Positions 1 to 6,538 of a DNA stretch of 12,227 nt are shown one piece after another. The DNA is from JBBSEZ01 sp038239195 (GTDB lineage: Bacteria; Planctomycetota; Planctomycetia; Gemmatales; Gemmataceae). Position 1 is the first letter of the stretch; the number at the start of each line of letters is the position of its first letter. Position numbers and translations under genes: made by a program. The stretch is from positions 1-12,227 of the forward strand of contig JBBSEZ010000306.1 in NCBI GenBank assembly GCA_038239195.1. Reading direction: 5' to 3'. The notes under the pieces are model-generated. The model was not told the origin of the DNA. It was given only the letters and a program-made list of their open reading frames with translations, and ran no database searches.

Positions 1-2607
1 CTCCAGGCCGGGCCACTCCAGTGCTTCTCCCTTCGACAGACGATACCGGAACGGCGCCTCGTCGAAGGGGTCGCGCGGGACCTCCGGGAGGTAGCGGCGC
101 GACACCAGCAACGCCAGCCTCTCGGCCGGCTCCCCGTTGGCGGCCTGGTAGAGGCGCAGCGCCACCTGCAACTGCGCGGCGCGCAGCAAGCAGGTACGGC
201 GCAGCAGTCTTTCCTTCGTAAAGTGCCTCCCCCGTTCCCAGACAGGCGAGGTGCCTCGGCCCAGGCGGAGGGCGGCCGTGCGCTGGTCTTCGTCACCCCA
301 CGCGGCGGCGCGCACGATGCGCTCCTGCCGGGCGCGCTCCCAGGGCACTTGCCGCGCCACCTTCAGCAGGGCCGGGCTGATCGCGCTGGGCCCGGGGCCG
401 AATTCCTGGAACGCCCACTCCTCCGGCGCATCGAGGCTGTTCAGCGCCACCAGGTACTCCGCCATTTCCTGCTCCGCCACCTCCGACGGACAGGCCGTCT
501 CGTGTTCGCGCAACAACTTCAGGGCCCGTGCGAGCAGCGGGCGCGCCTCGGGCCCGTCCTCCAGCGCACCGAGCCAGCGTTCCAGGCCTCGAAGCAGCGA
601 ATGCTCGATGGCCCGCCCGGTCGCGGCCGAGATGATGAGGGAGCGGTTGGTCAGGTGGCGTGTCAGGGCCAGCCCGACCCGCAGGTTCCGCACGTAGGCC
701 TCGGGCTTGCCCTCCGCCTGGAGTTGCAGGCCGCGCGCCGCCAGCAACTGGCCGATGGTCCTTGCCGGGCCCACCGCGCGGAGCGGCGAGCCGATGGTGA
801 TCCGGCGCGGGTCTTCCACCACGCCCGGAGATTTGTCCGCGGCCAGTTCCAGCCACCCGAACCACTCGTCCTCGAACAGCTTGTCGAGCCAGGCCGCCAG
901 TTCCCGGCTCTTGCCCTTGTCCCGGGGCCAGCCCTGCTGCTCGACGCGCAGCAATCGCTCTCCGTAACTTTCGGGCCGGGGGCCCGCGTCGTTGGGCCGG
1001 AGCGGTTCGGGGCGCTTGTGCGCGCCGCGCATCAGGTCTTCCACGCGCGAGCAAGAGCGCTTGACTAGCTCCCCACCCTGGTTCTTGTCGGACGGGGGGA
1101 ACGTTGCCCGGAACGCCGCGACCTCGGGCGGTTCCTCGACGGCGGGTACCTCCGCCACCCGGTAGGCCAGCCCGCCGGCCACCCAGAGGACGGCCCCAAG
1201 CACGGCGGCCCCCAGGCGCGCCACGGTCGTGCGCGACGCCACGCGGCCGGCCGCCCACGCGTGGACCAGCGACCAGGCCGCCAGCGTCAGGATCGCCGCC
1301 GGGCCCAGCACCTGCCAGGCGTGCAGCCCGCCGCCCAACAGCGACGGGCCCCAGGCCGCGGCCACGAGCAGGCTCAGCCCGAAGGCGGTCACCAGGGCCA
1401 CGAGCGGCTTGCGGAACAGCATCCCGCACAGCACGCCGACGCCGAAGCCGATCAACGCCCACATCGTCACGAACAGCCCCGGCGGGACGAGGTGGATCAG
1501 CACCTCGGCCCGGAACAACCGGGCGCCGTAGGGCACGTTCCGCTGATGGTTTTGCGCTTCCGACAGCCCTTCGACGACCACGAGCGGGAGCAGCACGATC
1601 AGCACGGCGCCAACCGTCAGGGCGAAGCGCACGGCGACCTTGACGAGCCAGACGCGGCCAAGAGGGAAGCGCTGGTCGGCGAGGAAGCGCCAGGCGCCCC
1701 CCTGTTGCTCGTCGAGGAAGACCGTCGCGCCGCACAGGGCGCCGATGCCCAGCGTGAGCAGGGGCCAGAACAGGAACGGGGCCGCCAGGGCCAGCCCGCC
1801 CGCCAGGAGCGAAAACAGCGCCAGCCCCAGCGCCAGGCCGCGCGCCTGCCGGAGGCTGAGCCAGAGGACCGCCTGCCAGCCCGGCCACGGGGCCTGTCGG
1901 GCGACGTGGGCGTGGTGCAGGGGCGCGTGAGGCCCGCGCAGGCGATCGGTCTTGCTGTAGACGCGCGCCGACAGGACGAGCGGGGCGACGCCCAACGACA
2001 AAACACTCAGAAGCGTGAAGGCGACCGCTCCCCCCCCCGAGCCAAACAGAACTGCAAAGAGCACGGAGATGACGTAGGCCGGAAAGAGGACAATCCCCGC
2101 GCTGGCGATTTGACCCAGCACGGCCAGCCCGATGGCGGCGAGCACGCTCTGGCACTTCGCCGAGCACAGCAGCCCCCAGACGTAGCCGAGCAGGCCGAAG
2201 CCGACCAGGATGAGAGCGCCGAGCACGATCTCTTCCGGCGACTTGACGATGGCCAGGCTCAGGCCCAGCCCGGCCAGGACACCGAACTGCGCGAGCACGA
2301 ACGCCCCACCGATGGCGCACTTCCTCCACCAGAGTTGAAGGCGATAGGCAGGCAGGCCGTCGAGAAAGGTTTGCGTGCCGGCCTCGCGCTCCCCGGCGAG
2401 AAGCATCCCCCCGCAGACCATGCCGTAGGTCCAGGCGAGCATCAGCGCGATCGCGGACATCACGTCGCGCAGGTCGCGCTCGTTGTCCAGGCCGTGCGGG
2501 GCGAACGCCACGCGCAGACCGATGAGGGCGAGGGCCGCCACCCCGGCGAGGGCCAGCCACACGGAGCGGTGTTCGCGATACTCTTTCCAGAGCAGGACAG
2601 CCGTCAT
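1..2607 (-). CDS. ABC-2 type transporter permease with long soluble C-terminal region (3' end beyond window)
   Basis: This is the membrane subunit of an exporter driven by the ATPase encoded just upstream. The frame is open for 869 codons from ATG 2607 to the left edge, so the C-terminus is missing. Residues 1 to about 485 are mostly hydrophobic, with some 12 membrane segments in two halves. The first half carries the ABC-2 hallmark loop GEREAGTQTFLDGLP, which in this family contacts the ATPase. From about residue 485 the chain turns soluble and polar for at least 385 residues. It ends in a segment reading RAAQLQVALRLYQAANGEP followed by YLPEVPRDPFDEAPFRYRLS, a tail style I know from many planctomycete proteins of unknown function. 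The start overlaps the ATPase stop (ATGA), which implies translational coupling. A run of nine G (2030-2038) lies in the membrane part. The exported substrate cannot be told from sequence. Confidence 0.85.
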   Translation of the reverse strand, partial: MTAVLLWKEYREHRSVWLALAGVAALALIGLRVAFAPHGLDNERDLRDVMSAIALMLAWTYGMVCGGMLLAGEREAGTQTFLDGLPAYRLQLWWRKCAIGGAFVLAQFGVLAGLGLSLAIVKSPEEIVLGALILVGFGLLGYVWGLLCSAKCQSVLAAIGLAVLGQIASAGIVLFPAYVISVLFAVLFGSGGGAVAFTLLSVLSLGVAPLVLSARVYSKTDRLRGPHAPLHHAHVARQAPWPGWQAVLWLSLRQARGLALGLALFSLLAGGLALAAPFLFWPLLTLGIGALCGATVFLDEQQGGAWRFLADQRFPLGRVWLVKVAVRFALTVGAVLIVLLPLVVVEGLSEAQNHQRNVPYGARLFRAEVLIHLVPPGLFVTMWALIGFGVGVLCGMLFRKPLVALVTAFGLSLLVAAAWGPSLLGGGLHAWQVLGPAAILTLAAWSLVHAWAAGRVASRTTVARLGAAVLGAVLWVAGGLAYRVAEVPAVEEPPEVAAFRATFPPSDKNQGGELVKRSCSRVEDLMRGAHKRPEPLRPNDAGPRPESYGERLLRVEQQGWPRDKGKSRELAAWLDKLFEDEWFGWLELAADKSPGVVEDPRRITIGSPLRAVGPARTIGQLLAARGLQLQAEGKPEAYVRNLRVGLALTRHLTNRSLIISAATGRAIEHSLLRGLERWLGALEDGPEARPLLARALKLLREHETACPSEVAEQEMAEYLVALNSLDAPEEWAFQEFGPGPSAISPALLKVARQVPWERARQERIVRAAAWGDEDQRTAALRLGRGTSPVWERGRHFTKERLLRRTCLLRAAQLQVALRLYQAANGEPAERLALLVSRRYLPEVPRDPFDEAPFRYRLSKGEALEWPGLE

Positions 2608-3578
2608 GACCGACCTCCTTTCTCCGGGACGCTGCCGGCGGGGGTGGTCTCGGGCAAATGCCGGCCGTTGGCCGAGGCGCCGCCTGCCGGCGCGCGGTGA
2701 TAGCGGGCGAGCAGCGCCGTATACATCTCTTCGAGGCTGAGCGGGGCTTCCTCAAGCTCGTGGACGCCTTCCTGAGCGGCCAGTTCGGCGAGGGCGGCCC
2801 GATCGGCGTCGAGGAGGGCCCCTTGCCACTGGCGCCCCGCCGTGTCGCTTTCCAGGACCGTGCCCACGCCGGTCAGGTCGGGAGTGGCACCGTCGTGCCG
2901 CAGCCGCACGCGGACGAAGCGCTGGCGCAGCTCGTCGATGGGGGCGGCCAGGAGCAGCCGGCCGTCGGCGAGGAACGCGACGTGGCTGGCCACGCGCTCG
3001 ATCTCGGCGATGCCGTGGCTGGAGAGGAGGATGGTACGGCCCTCGCTGGCCAGCTCGACCATGCTGGTCAGGAACTCCCGGCGGGTGAACAGGTCGAGCC
3101 CCGAGGTCGGCTCGTCGAGGACCAACACCTCCGGGTCGGAGGCCAGCGCCAGCGCCAGGCCGACCTTGGCATACCCGCCCTTGGAGAGCTTGCCGAGCTT
3201 GGCCCCCAGCTCCAGGCGGAACCGCTGCACGAGCTCGCCGTAGCGGCCGAGGTAGCCGGGCAGGTGAAACCCGGCCGTAAACTTCCCGATCTCGCGCACG
3301 GTCATCCAGTCGTAGAAGCGCGGCCGTTCGGGGACGTAGCCGACCTTGTGCCGCAGCTCGATGGCCGACGCCCAGGCGTCCTGCCCGAGGATGAACGCCT
3401 GCCCCCCGTCGGGCGGCAACAGCCCCGTCAGCATGCGGATGGTTGTCGATTTGCCGGCGCCGTTGTCGCCCAGCACCGCGTAGATGCTCCCGCGCGGGAC
3501 GGCCAGTTCCAGCCGGTCCACCACCGTACGGCCGCCAAAGTGCTTGGTCAGACCGTGGGTGGCGATGACGATGTCCAT
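2604..3578 (-). CDS. ABC transporter ATP-binding protein (YtrB/ABC-2 exporter type)
   Basis: This is a 324-aa cytoplasmic ATPase that powers the permease encoded downstream. The motifs in order are Walker A GDNGAGKST (37-45), YVPERP at the Q-loop (81-86, with Glu where Gln is usual), signature LSKGG (131-135) in place of LSGGQ, Walker B VLVLDEP (151-157), the D-loop SGLD, and the switch His in SSH (188). The C-terminal 110 residues form the accessory region seen in drug and antibiotic exporter ATPases. ATG 3578 was chosen because the ABC fold begins a few residues later (MDIVIATHGLTKHFGG). The upstream GGGGGAAG is only a weak ribosome site. The gene follows the GntR regulator by 38 bp and its stop overlaps the permease ATG by 4 nt. 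The gene order regulator-ATPase-permease matches ytrA-ytrB-type operons. The family is certain, the substrate unknown. Confidence 0.93.
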   Translation of the reverse strand: MDIVIATHGLTKHFGGRTVVDRLELAVPRGSIYAVLGDNGAGKSTTIRMLTGLLPPDGGQAFILGQDAWASAIELRHKVGYVPERPRFYDWMTVREIGKFTAGFHLPGYLGRYGELVQRFRLELGAKLGKLSKGGYAKVGLALALASDPEVLVLDEPTSGLDLFTRREFLTSMVELASEGRTILLSSHGIAEIERVASHVAFLADGRLLLAAPIDELRQRFVRVRLRHDGATPDLTGVGTVLESDTAGRQWQGALLDADRAALAELAAQEGVHELEEAPLSLEEMYTALLARYHRAPAGGASANGRHLPETTPAGSVPEKGGRS

Positions 3579-3588
3579 CGTGGTCTTC

Positions 3589-3609
3589 CCCCATTCCGAA
3601 GGAGAGGGG
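3589..3609 (-). other. small intercistronic hairpin between regulator and ATPase genes
   Basis: CCCC (3589-3592) pairs with GGGG (3606-3609), and an inner stem of three to four pairs closes on a GAA loop, with one internal mismatch. It lies in the 38-bp gap of the operon, close to the ATPase start. It has no U-run, so it is not a standard terminator. It could tune ATPase translation or mRNA decay. The structure was read by eye and its function is inferred. Confidence 0.3.
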
Positions 3610-3616
3610 AGGTGAA

Positions 3617-4051
3617 TCAGGCCTCTTCCTGATTTCGCCTCCCCCCGTCCTCCTTTATCTTGCCGTTTCGCCCGTTGGCACGCGTCAGCTCTTCCTCGAC
3701 CAGCCGCCGAATGTCCTCTGCCGCCAGGGCGCTGGAGACCGCCTCTCGGAGCGCTTCGCGGATGCGCCCGCGCACCATCTCGGCGCGGAGCCCGCGACAG
3801 ATGGCCGGCGCCCCCGCCGTCACCTCCATCCCCTTGCCGCGCCGCGTCGCCACCACCCCTTTCCGCTCCAGCTCCTGATAGGCCTTGGCCACCGTGTTCG
3901 GATGCACCATGATCTGCGGCCCCAGCTCGCGAACGCCGGGGATCAGCTCGCCCACCTCCAGCACTCCCTTGGCGATGCGGAAAATCACCTGGGCCACGAT
4001 CTGCTCGTAGATCGGCACCGAGGACTCCGGATGGATGTCGAAGGGAAGCAT
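3617..4051 (-). CDS. GntR-family transcriptional regulator, YtrA subfamily
   Basis: This is a 144-aa DNA-binding repressor. Residues 10-80 form the GntR winged helix-turn-helix: VPIYEQIVAQV, then PGVRELGPQIMVHPNTVAKAYQELERKG, then the wing RRGKGMEV. After it comes only a short helical tail of about 60 residues with no large effector domain. This is the layout of the YtrA subfamily, whose members typically sit first in ABC exporter operons and repress them. ATG 4051 is preferred over an in-frame ATG 11 codons upstream because GGAGG lies 7 nt before it and the family's N-terminus matches from there. It is first in an operon with the ATPase and permease, and an inverted repeat overlaps its probable promoter. 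Autoregulation, relieved by a ligand or cell-envelope stress, is inferred from the family. Confidence 0.92.
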   Translation of the reverse strand: MLPFDIHPESSVPIYEQIVAQVIFRIAKGVLEVGELIPGVRELGPQIMVHPNTVAKAYQELERKGVVATRRGKGMEVTAGAPAICRGLRAEMVRGRIREALREAVSSALAAEDIRRLVEEELTRANGRNGKIKEDGGRRNQEEA

Positions 4052-4087
4052 GCGCGGTCCTCCGTCCGGAAGCGTGTAACACATACA

Positions 4088-4102
4088 TAGTACACTATAC
4101 TA
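4088..4102. promoter_or_regulatory. candidate GntR/YtrA operator: TAGTA-N5-TACTA
   Basis: TAGTACACTATACTA is a perfect 5-bp inverted repeat around CACTA, in an AT-rich island within otherwise GC-rich DNA. It lies 37 bp upstream of the regulator ATG and covers the best -10 candidate. A second small palindrome, GTGT-A-ACAC, is at 4074-4082. YtrA-type repressors bind short palindromes at their own promoter, so this is the natural operator candidate. Binding is inferred. Confidence 0.5.
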
Positions 4103-4120
4103 CCAGAACGGAGAAGGCAA
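4094..4120 (-). promoter_or_regulatory. candidate promoter of the regulator-ABC exporter operon
   Basis: On the minus strand TATAGT (4099-4094, 5 of 6 to the -10 consensus) follows TTGCCT (4120-4115) with a short 15-bp spacer. The -10 lies inside the TAGTA-N5-TACTA repeat, so a bound repressor would block RNA polymerase. The spacer is shorter than ideal and the start site is unmapped. Confidence 0.35.
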
Positions 4121-4125
4121 GAGGA

Positions 4126-4371
4126 ATTGAACCGAAGGGAACAAAGCGAGCAAAGGAGAGGCGGAAAGGAGGCCGGGGGACAACTGCGAAGAAAGGGAAA
4201 GGGGGGGAAGAAGAACTTGAACAGAAGGAAACGAAGGCAACGAAGAAAGAAGATAGAGAAGGAAGAGGGATGGAGACGATGCCCCCGAGGAGGTGAAGGA
4301 AGGAGCGCTGTCTTGCTGCCTCCTTCTCTTCTTTCCTTCGTTGCCTTCGTTTGCTTCTGTTCAAGTTCTTC
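4126..4371. repeat. 9-nt-periodic repeats in three copies, two as a long inverted repeat
   Basis: This spacer between the exporter operon and the DUF4139 gene is almost pure purine on the plus strand to about 4300 and pyrimidine-rich after 4310. Copy A (4130-4156) reads AACCGAAGG, GAACAAAGC, GAGCAAAGG. Copy B (4220-4246) reads AACAGAAGG, AAACGAAGG, CAACGAAGA. Copy C, on the minus strand (4361-4335), reads AACAGAAGC, AAACGAAGG, CAACGAAGG. All three copies are preceded by TTG. Copies B and C extend into a 40-odd-bp imperfect inverted repeat (4210-4252 with 4328-4371). Its arms share GAAGAACTTGAACAGAAG exactly, then one mismatch, then 17 more identical bases. One arm abuts the DUF4139 stop codon. 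This looks like a dispersed intergenic element of REP/MITE type. I see no gene in the spacer. Confidence 0.75.
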
Positions 4372-6355
4372 AGATGGCCGCCTCGTACGTGAGGTTGGCG
4401 AGCAGCGCGTTGATCTGCTCGCGGGCCCGGTCGCGCTCGGTGCCGCGCTGCTGCGCCTCGGCGGCGATCTCTTCGAGGCGATCTTCCTGCGCCGATAGCG
4501 TGCGCACGAAGCGCTCGCGCAGTTCCTTCTCGGAGGAGCGCTCGCCGAGCGAGGCGAGGTTCTGGCGGATGCGCCCCTGCTCGGCGTGGATGCGGTCGCG
4601 CTCCTCGTTCAAGCGGCGCACCTGGCCCTCGAGGTCGGCGAGGCGTTGCTGGGCGTCGAGCACCTCGCGCAACACGTGCTCGGTCGCCTCGTCGAGGTAG
4701 CGCTGTTCGACCCAGGCGAAGAGTCGTTCGGGGCTCAGGTCGGATAGCGCCTGCGCCTGCTGCGTGACGATCCGCTGCTTCACTGCGAAGGCGCTCACCT
4801 TCTTCGCCGGGAGCGCAAAGCGGAAGCGCCAGTAGTTCTCGGTTGTCTCGTGCGGGGCGGGCGTGTCGAAGAGCTGCCACTCGGCCCCGCCGCGCGCGTG
4901 GTCGAGGTAGGCCACCTGCTCCACGTCGCCCTTGCTGTCGAAGTGGTAGGTCGTCTGCTGCACCTGCGTCCGATACGTAACCAGGCGCCCCGCGCGGATG
5001 ACGATACGGTGGACGTTGTCCTGGTGCGTGGCGACGTTGTCGAGCACGCGCACGCTCAGCTCGACGGCGTAGGGCACCAGCCGCTCTTCGTCGGGCTTGA
5101 GCGTGTCGAGCATCGCCTCGCCGACGTAGCTGCCGCCCTCCATCACCGTGACGGGCCCGCCTTCCAGGGTCAGGCCGGTGCTGTTCTTCAGCTCCACGCA
5201 GCGCATGGGGTTGCCGAGGCGCGTGGCGCGGTTGTGCAGCAGGACGGGCCGGCCCTCGAAGGAGCGCAGCACGATCGGCACGAGGGCGGACTGGTTGCGG
5301 CGGATGGTGACCGGGTGCTCGATCTCGTACTCGAACAGGTCGCCGAGCTTCCGCTCGCGCACCTGGGCGGGGGTGGAACTGACCGCCGCAGCGCCGCGCT
5401 CCCTCTTGGCCATCCGAGCGCTGGCCATCGGGGCCGCCAGTCCCGCAGACAGGCCGTAGGGCCTCATCTCCGCGTGGGCGGCATCTTCATCTTGGTCTAA
5501 CATCATCAGGTCGATGCCCTCCTCCACCGTCGGCGGGAGCACGCCCGTCGTCTCCTTCACCTCGACCACGGGGCGACGGATGTATCGCGGCGTGTAGAGG
5601 TCGTGGACGAACGACACCGGCAGCCCGGCCACGAGCGAGAGCTGGACGTTCTCCCAGTCCTCGTCCTGGGTGTTATCGACGACCGCCCAGCCCTGGATCA
5701 GCGGCGGCTTGCCTTCTTCGCCAAGGAGGATGCGATACGTCGCCTTCCACACCGGCGCCTCCAACGTGTAGCTGATGCGCACCGTGCGGGCCCCCTCGCC
5801 CTGGGCGAAGAACGTGAAGGTCCGCGCATCCTTCTTCTTGGCGGAGAGTTGCGTGCGCAGGTAGTAATCCAGGTCGCGCCGCAGGGCCGGGTCGAGCAGT
5901 TCCAGGTGGGCGAGCCCCTGCAAGTCGAACGAGCGCACCTCGCCAGCGTCGGTCAGCACCGAAACCAGCACGACGCGCACCACGCCGTCGGCCGAGCGCC
6001 GTTCGCCAATATCGACGCCCAGCAGCAGGCCCTCGACACGCGCCTCGCCGGCAAGTTGCAGCCCCAGGCGGGCGCCCTTGATCTGCGGGAGCAGGCCGAC
6101 CAGGCTGTTCTCGTCGGGGATGTGGAGATCGACCTCGGCGAGGAGCTGGGCGAGCGGCTTGGTCGAGTCGTAGGAGACGGAGGCGACGTGCCCGCCGTCG
6201 AGGTCGAGGACGGTGAGCGACTTCAGGACGTCGCTGACCTCCGACTGCTTGAACGTCAGGGCGAGCACGGCATCGCCCTCGACGGCGCCCTGGCGCTCGA
6301 AGTAGCCGACGCCGTGCTTGTAGAGGACCACGCGCGCGAGCGGGAGAGGAGGCAT
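4370..6355 (-). CDS. DUF4139 domain-containing protein (MuiA-like), no signal peptide
   Basis: This is a 661-aa protein of unknown function. The N-terminus PLARVVLYKHGVGYFER leads a beta-rich region (about 1-185). The DUF4139 core follows from about residue 190, with ISYTLEAPVWKATYRILL and then GWAVVDNTQDEDWENVQLSL and GLPVSFVHDLYTPRY. A low-complexity, Ala/Met-rich insert lies around residues 285-345, the core resumes, and residues about 560-661 form a charged coiled coil. No signal peptide or membrane helix is visible, so it is probably cytoplasmic. DUF4139 proteins include the mucoidy-inhibitor MuiA-like family, and no reaction is established. ATG 6355 was chosen because homologous N-termini begin at this point. 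An in-frame ATG at 6400 would add 15 residues, and neither has a strong ribosome site. It is transcribed divergently from the helicase gene. The inverted repeat begins at its stop codon. Confidence 0.85.
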   Translation of the reverse strand: MPPLPLARVVLYKHGVGYFERQGAVEGDAVLALTFKQSEVSDVLKSLTVLDLDGGHVASVSYDSTKPLAQLLAEVDLHIPDENSLVGLLPQIKGARLGLQLAGEARVEGLLLGVDIGERRSADGVVRVVLVSVLTDAGEVRSFDLQGLAHLELLDPALRRDLDYYLRTQLSAKKKDARTFTFFAQGEGARTVRISYTLEAPVWKATYRILLGEEGKPPLIQGWAVVDNTQDEDWENVQLSLVAGLPVSFVHDLYTPRYIRRPVVEVKETTGVLPPTVEEGIDLMMLDQDEDAAHAEMRPYGLSAGLAAPMASARMAKRERGAAAVSSTPAQVRERKLGDLFEYEIEHPVTIRRNQSALVPIVLRSFEGRPVLLHNRATRLGNPMRCVELKNSTGLTLEGGPVTVMEGGSYVGEAMLDTLKPDEERLVPYAVELSVRVLDNVATHQDNVHRIVIRAGRLVTYRTQVQQTTYHFDSKGDVEQVAYLDHARGGAEWQLFDTPAPHETTENYWRFRFALPAKKVSAFAVKQRIVTQQAQALSDLSPERLFAWVEQRYLDEATEHVLREVLDAQQRLADLEGQVRRLNEERDRIHAEQGRIRQNLASLGERSSEKELRERFVRTLSAQEDRLEEIAAEAQQRGTERDRAREQINALLANLTYEAAI

Positions 6356-6538
6356 CGGGAAGGCCCACGAGTGAGAGAAGGAACGATCGTCTCGTACCAT
6401 CGTAGCGGGCCTCGGCGTGTCCGGCTGGAAAGCCGACGTACGAGGGCCCGGCTCGTCAACCCCCGGTCGATCTGCTACCCTGGCAACGAGGGCGGGCAGG
6501 CCGCCGGCCCCTCGTTCCCGTCCCCTGGGGCCTTCTCG
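6356..6538. promoter_or_regulatory. divergent intergenic region (DUF4139 gene / helicase gene)
   Basis: These 183 bp must hold the start signals of both divergent genes. No strong sigma70 promoter stands out. The best minus-strand -10 is TACGAT (4 of 6), just before the ATG at 6400; if used, it would force the 6355 start. A 5-bp stem, CGGCT-GGAA-AGCCG (6422-6435), has a GNRA-type tetraloop. The helicase ATG lacks a Shine-Dalgarno, so it may be read from a short leader or by an SD-independent route. Confidence 0.4.

Noticed and set aside
1261..2700. 479-codon plus-strand frame opposite the permease
   Set aside because: It has the Gln/Arg/Ala/His-rich composition typical of the antisense of a GC-rich gene, with no domain.
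293..2755. 820-codon minus-strand frame overlapping the permease
   Set aside because: It is Arg/Ala/Gly/Pro-rich shadow text; the overlapping frame from 2607 gives clear membrane helices and the ABC-2 motif.
2658..3632. 324-codon plus-strand frame opposite the ATPase
   Set aside because: It is the exact antisense of a certain ABC ATPase gene, with no motif of its own.
4095..4880. Lys/Arg-rich or Phe/Ser-rich small ORFs across the repeat spacer
   Set aside because: They are translations of the purine-rich 9-nt repeats and have no initiation signals.
5603..6538. Upstream extension of the helicase frame over 312 codons
   Set aside because: It lies antisense to the DUF4139 gene and reads as Arg/His/Gln-rich shadow sequence; the helicase motifs begin after ATG 6539.
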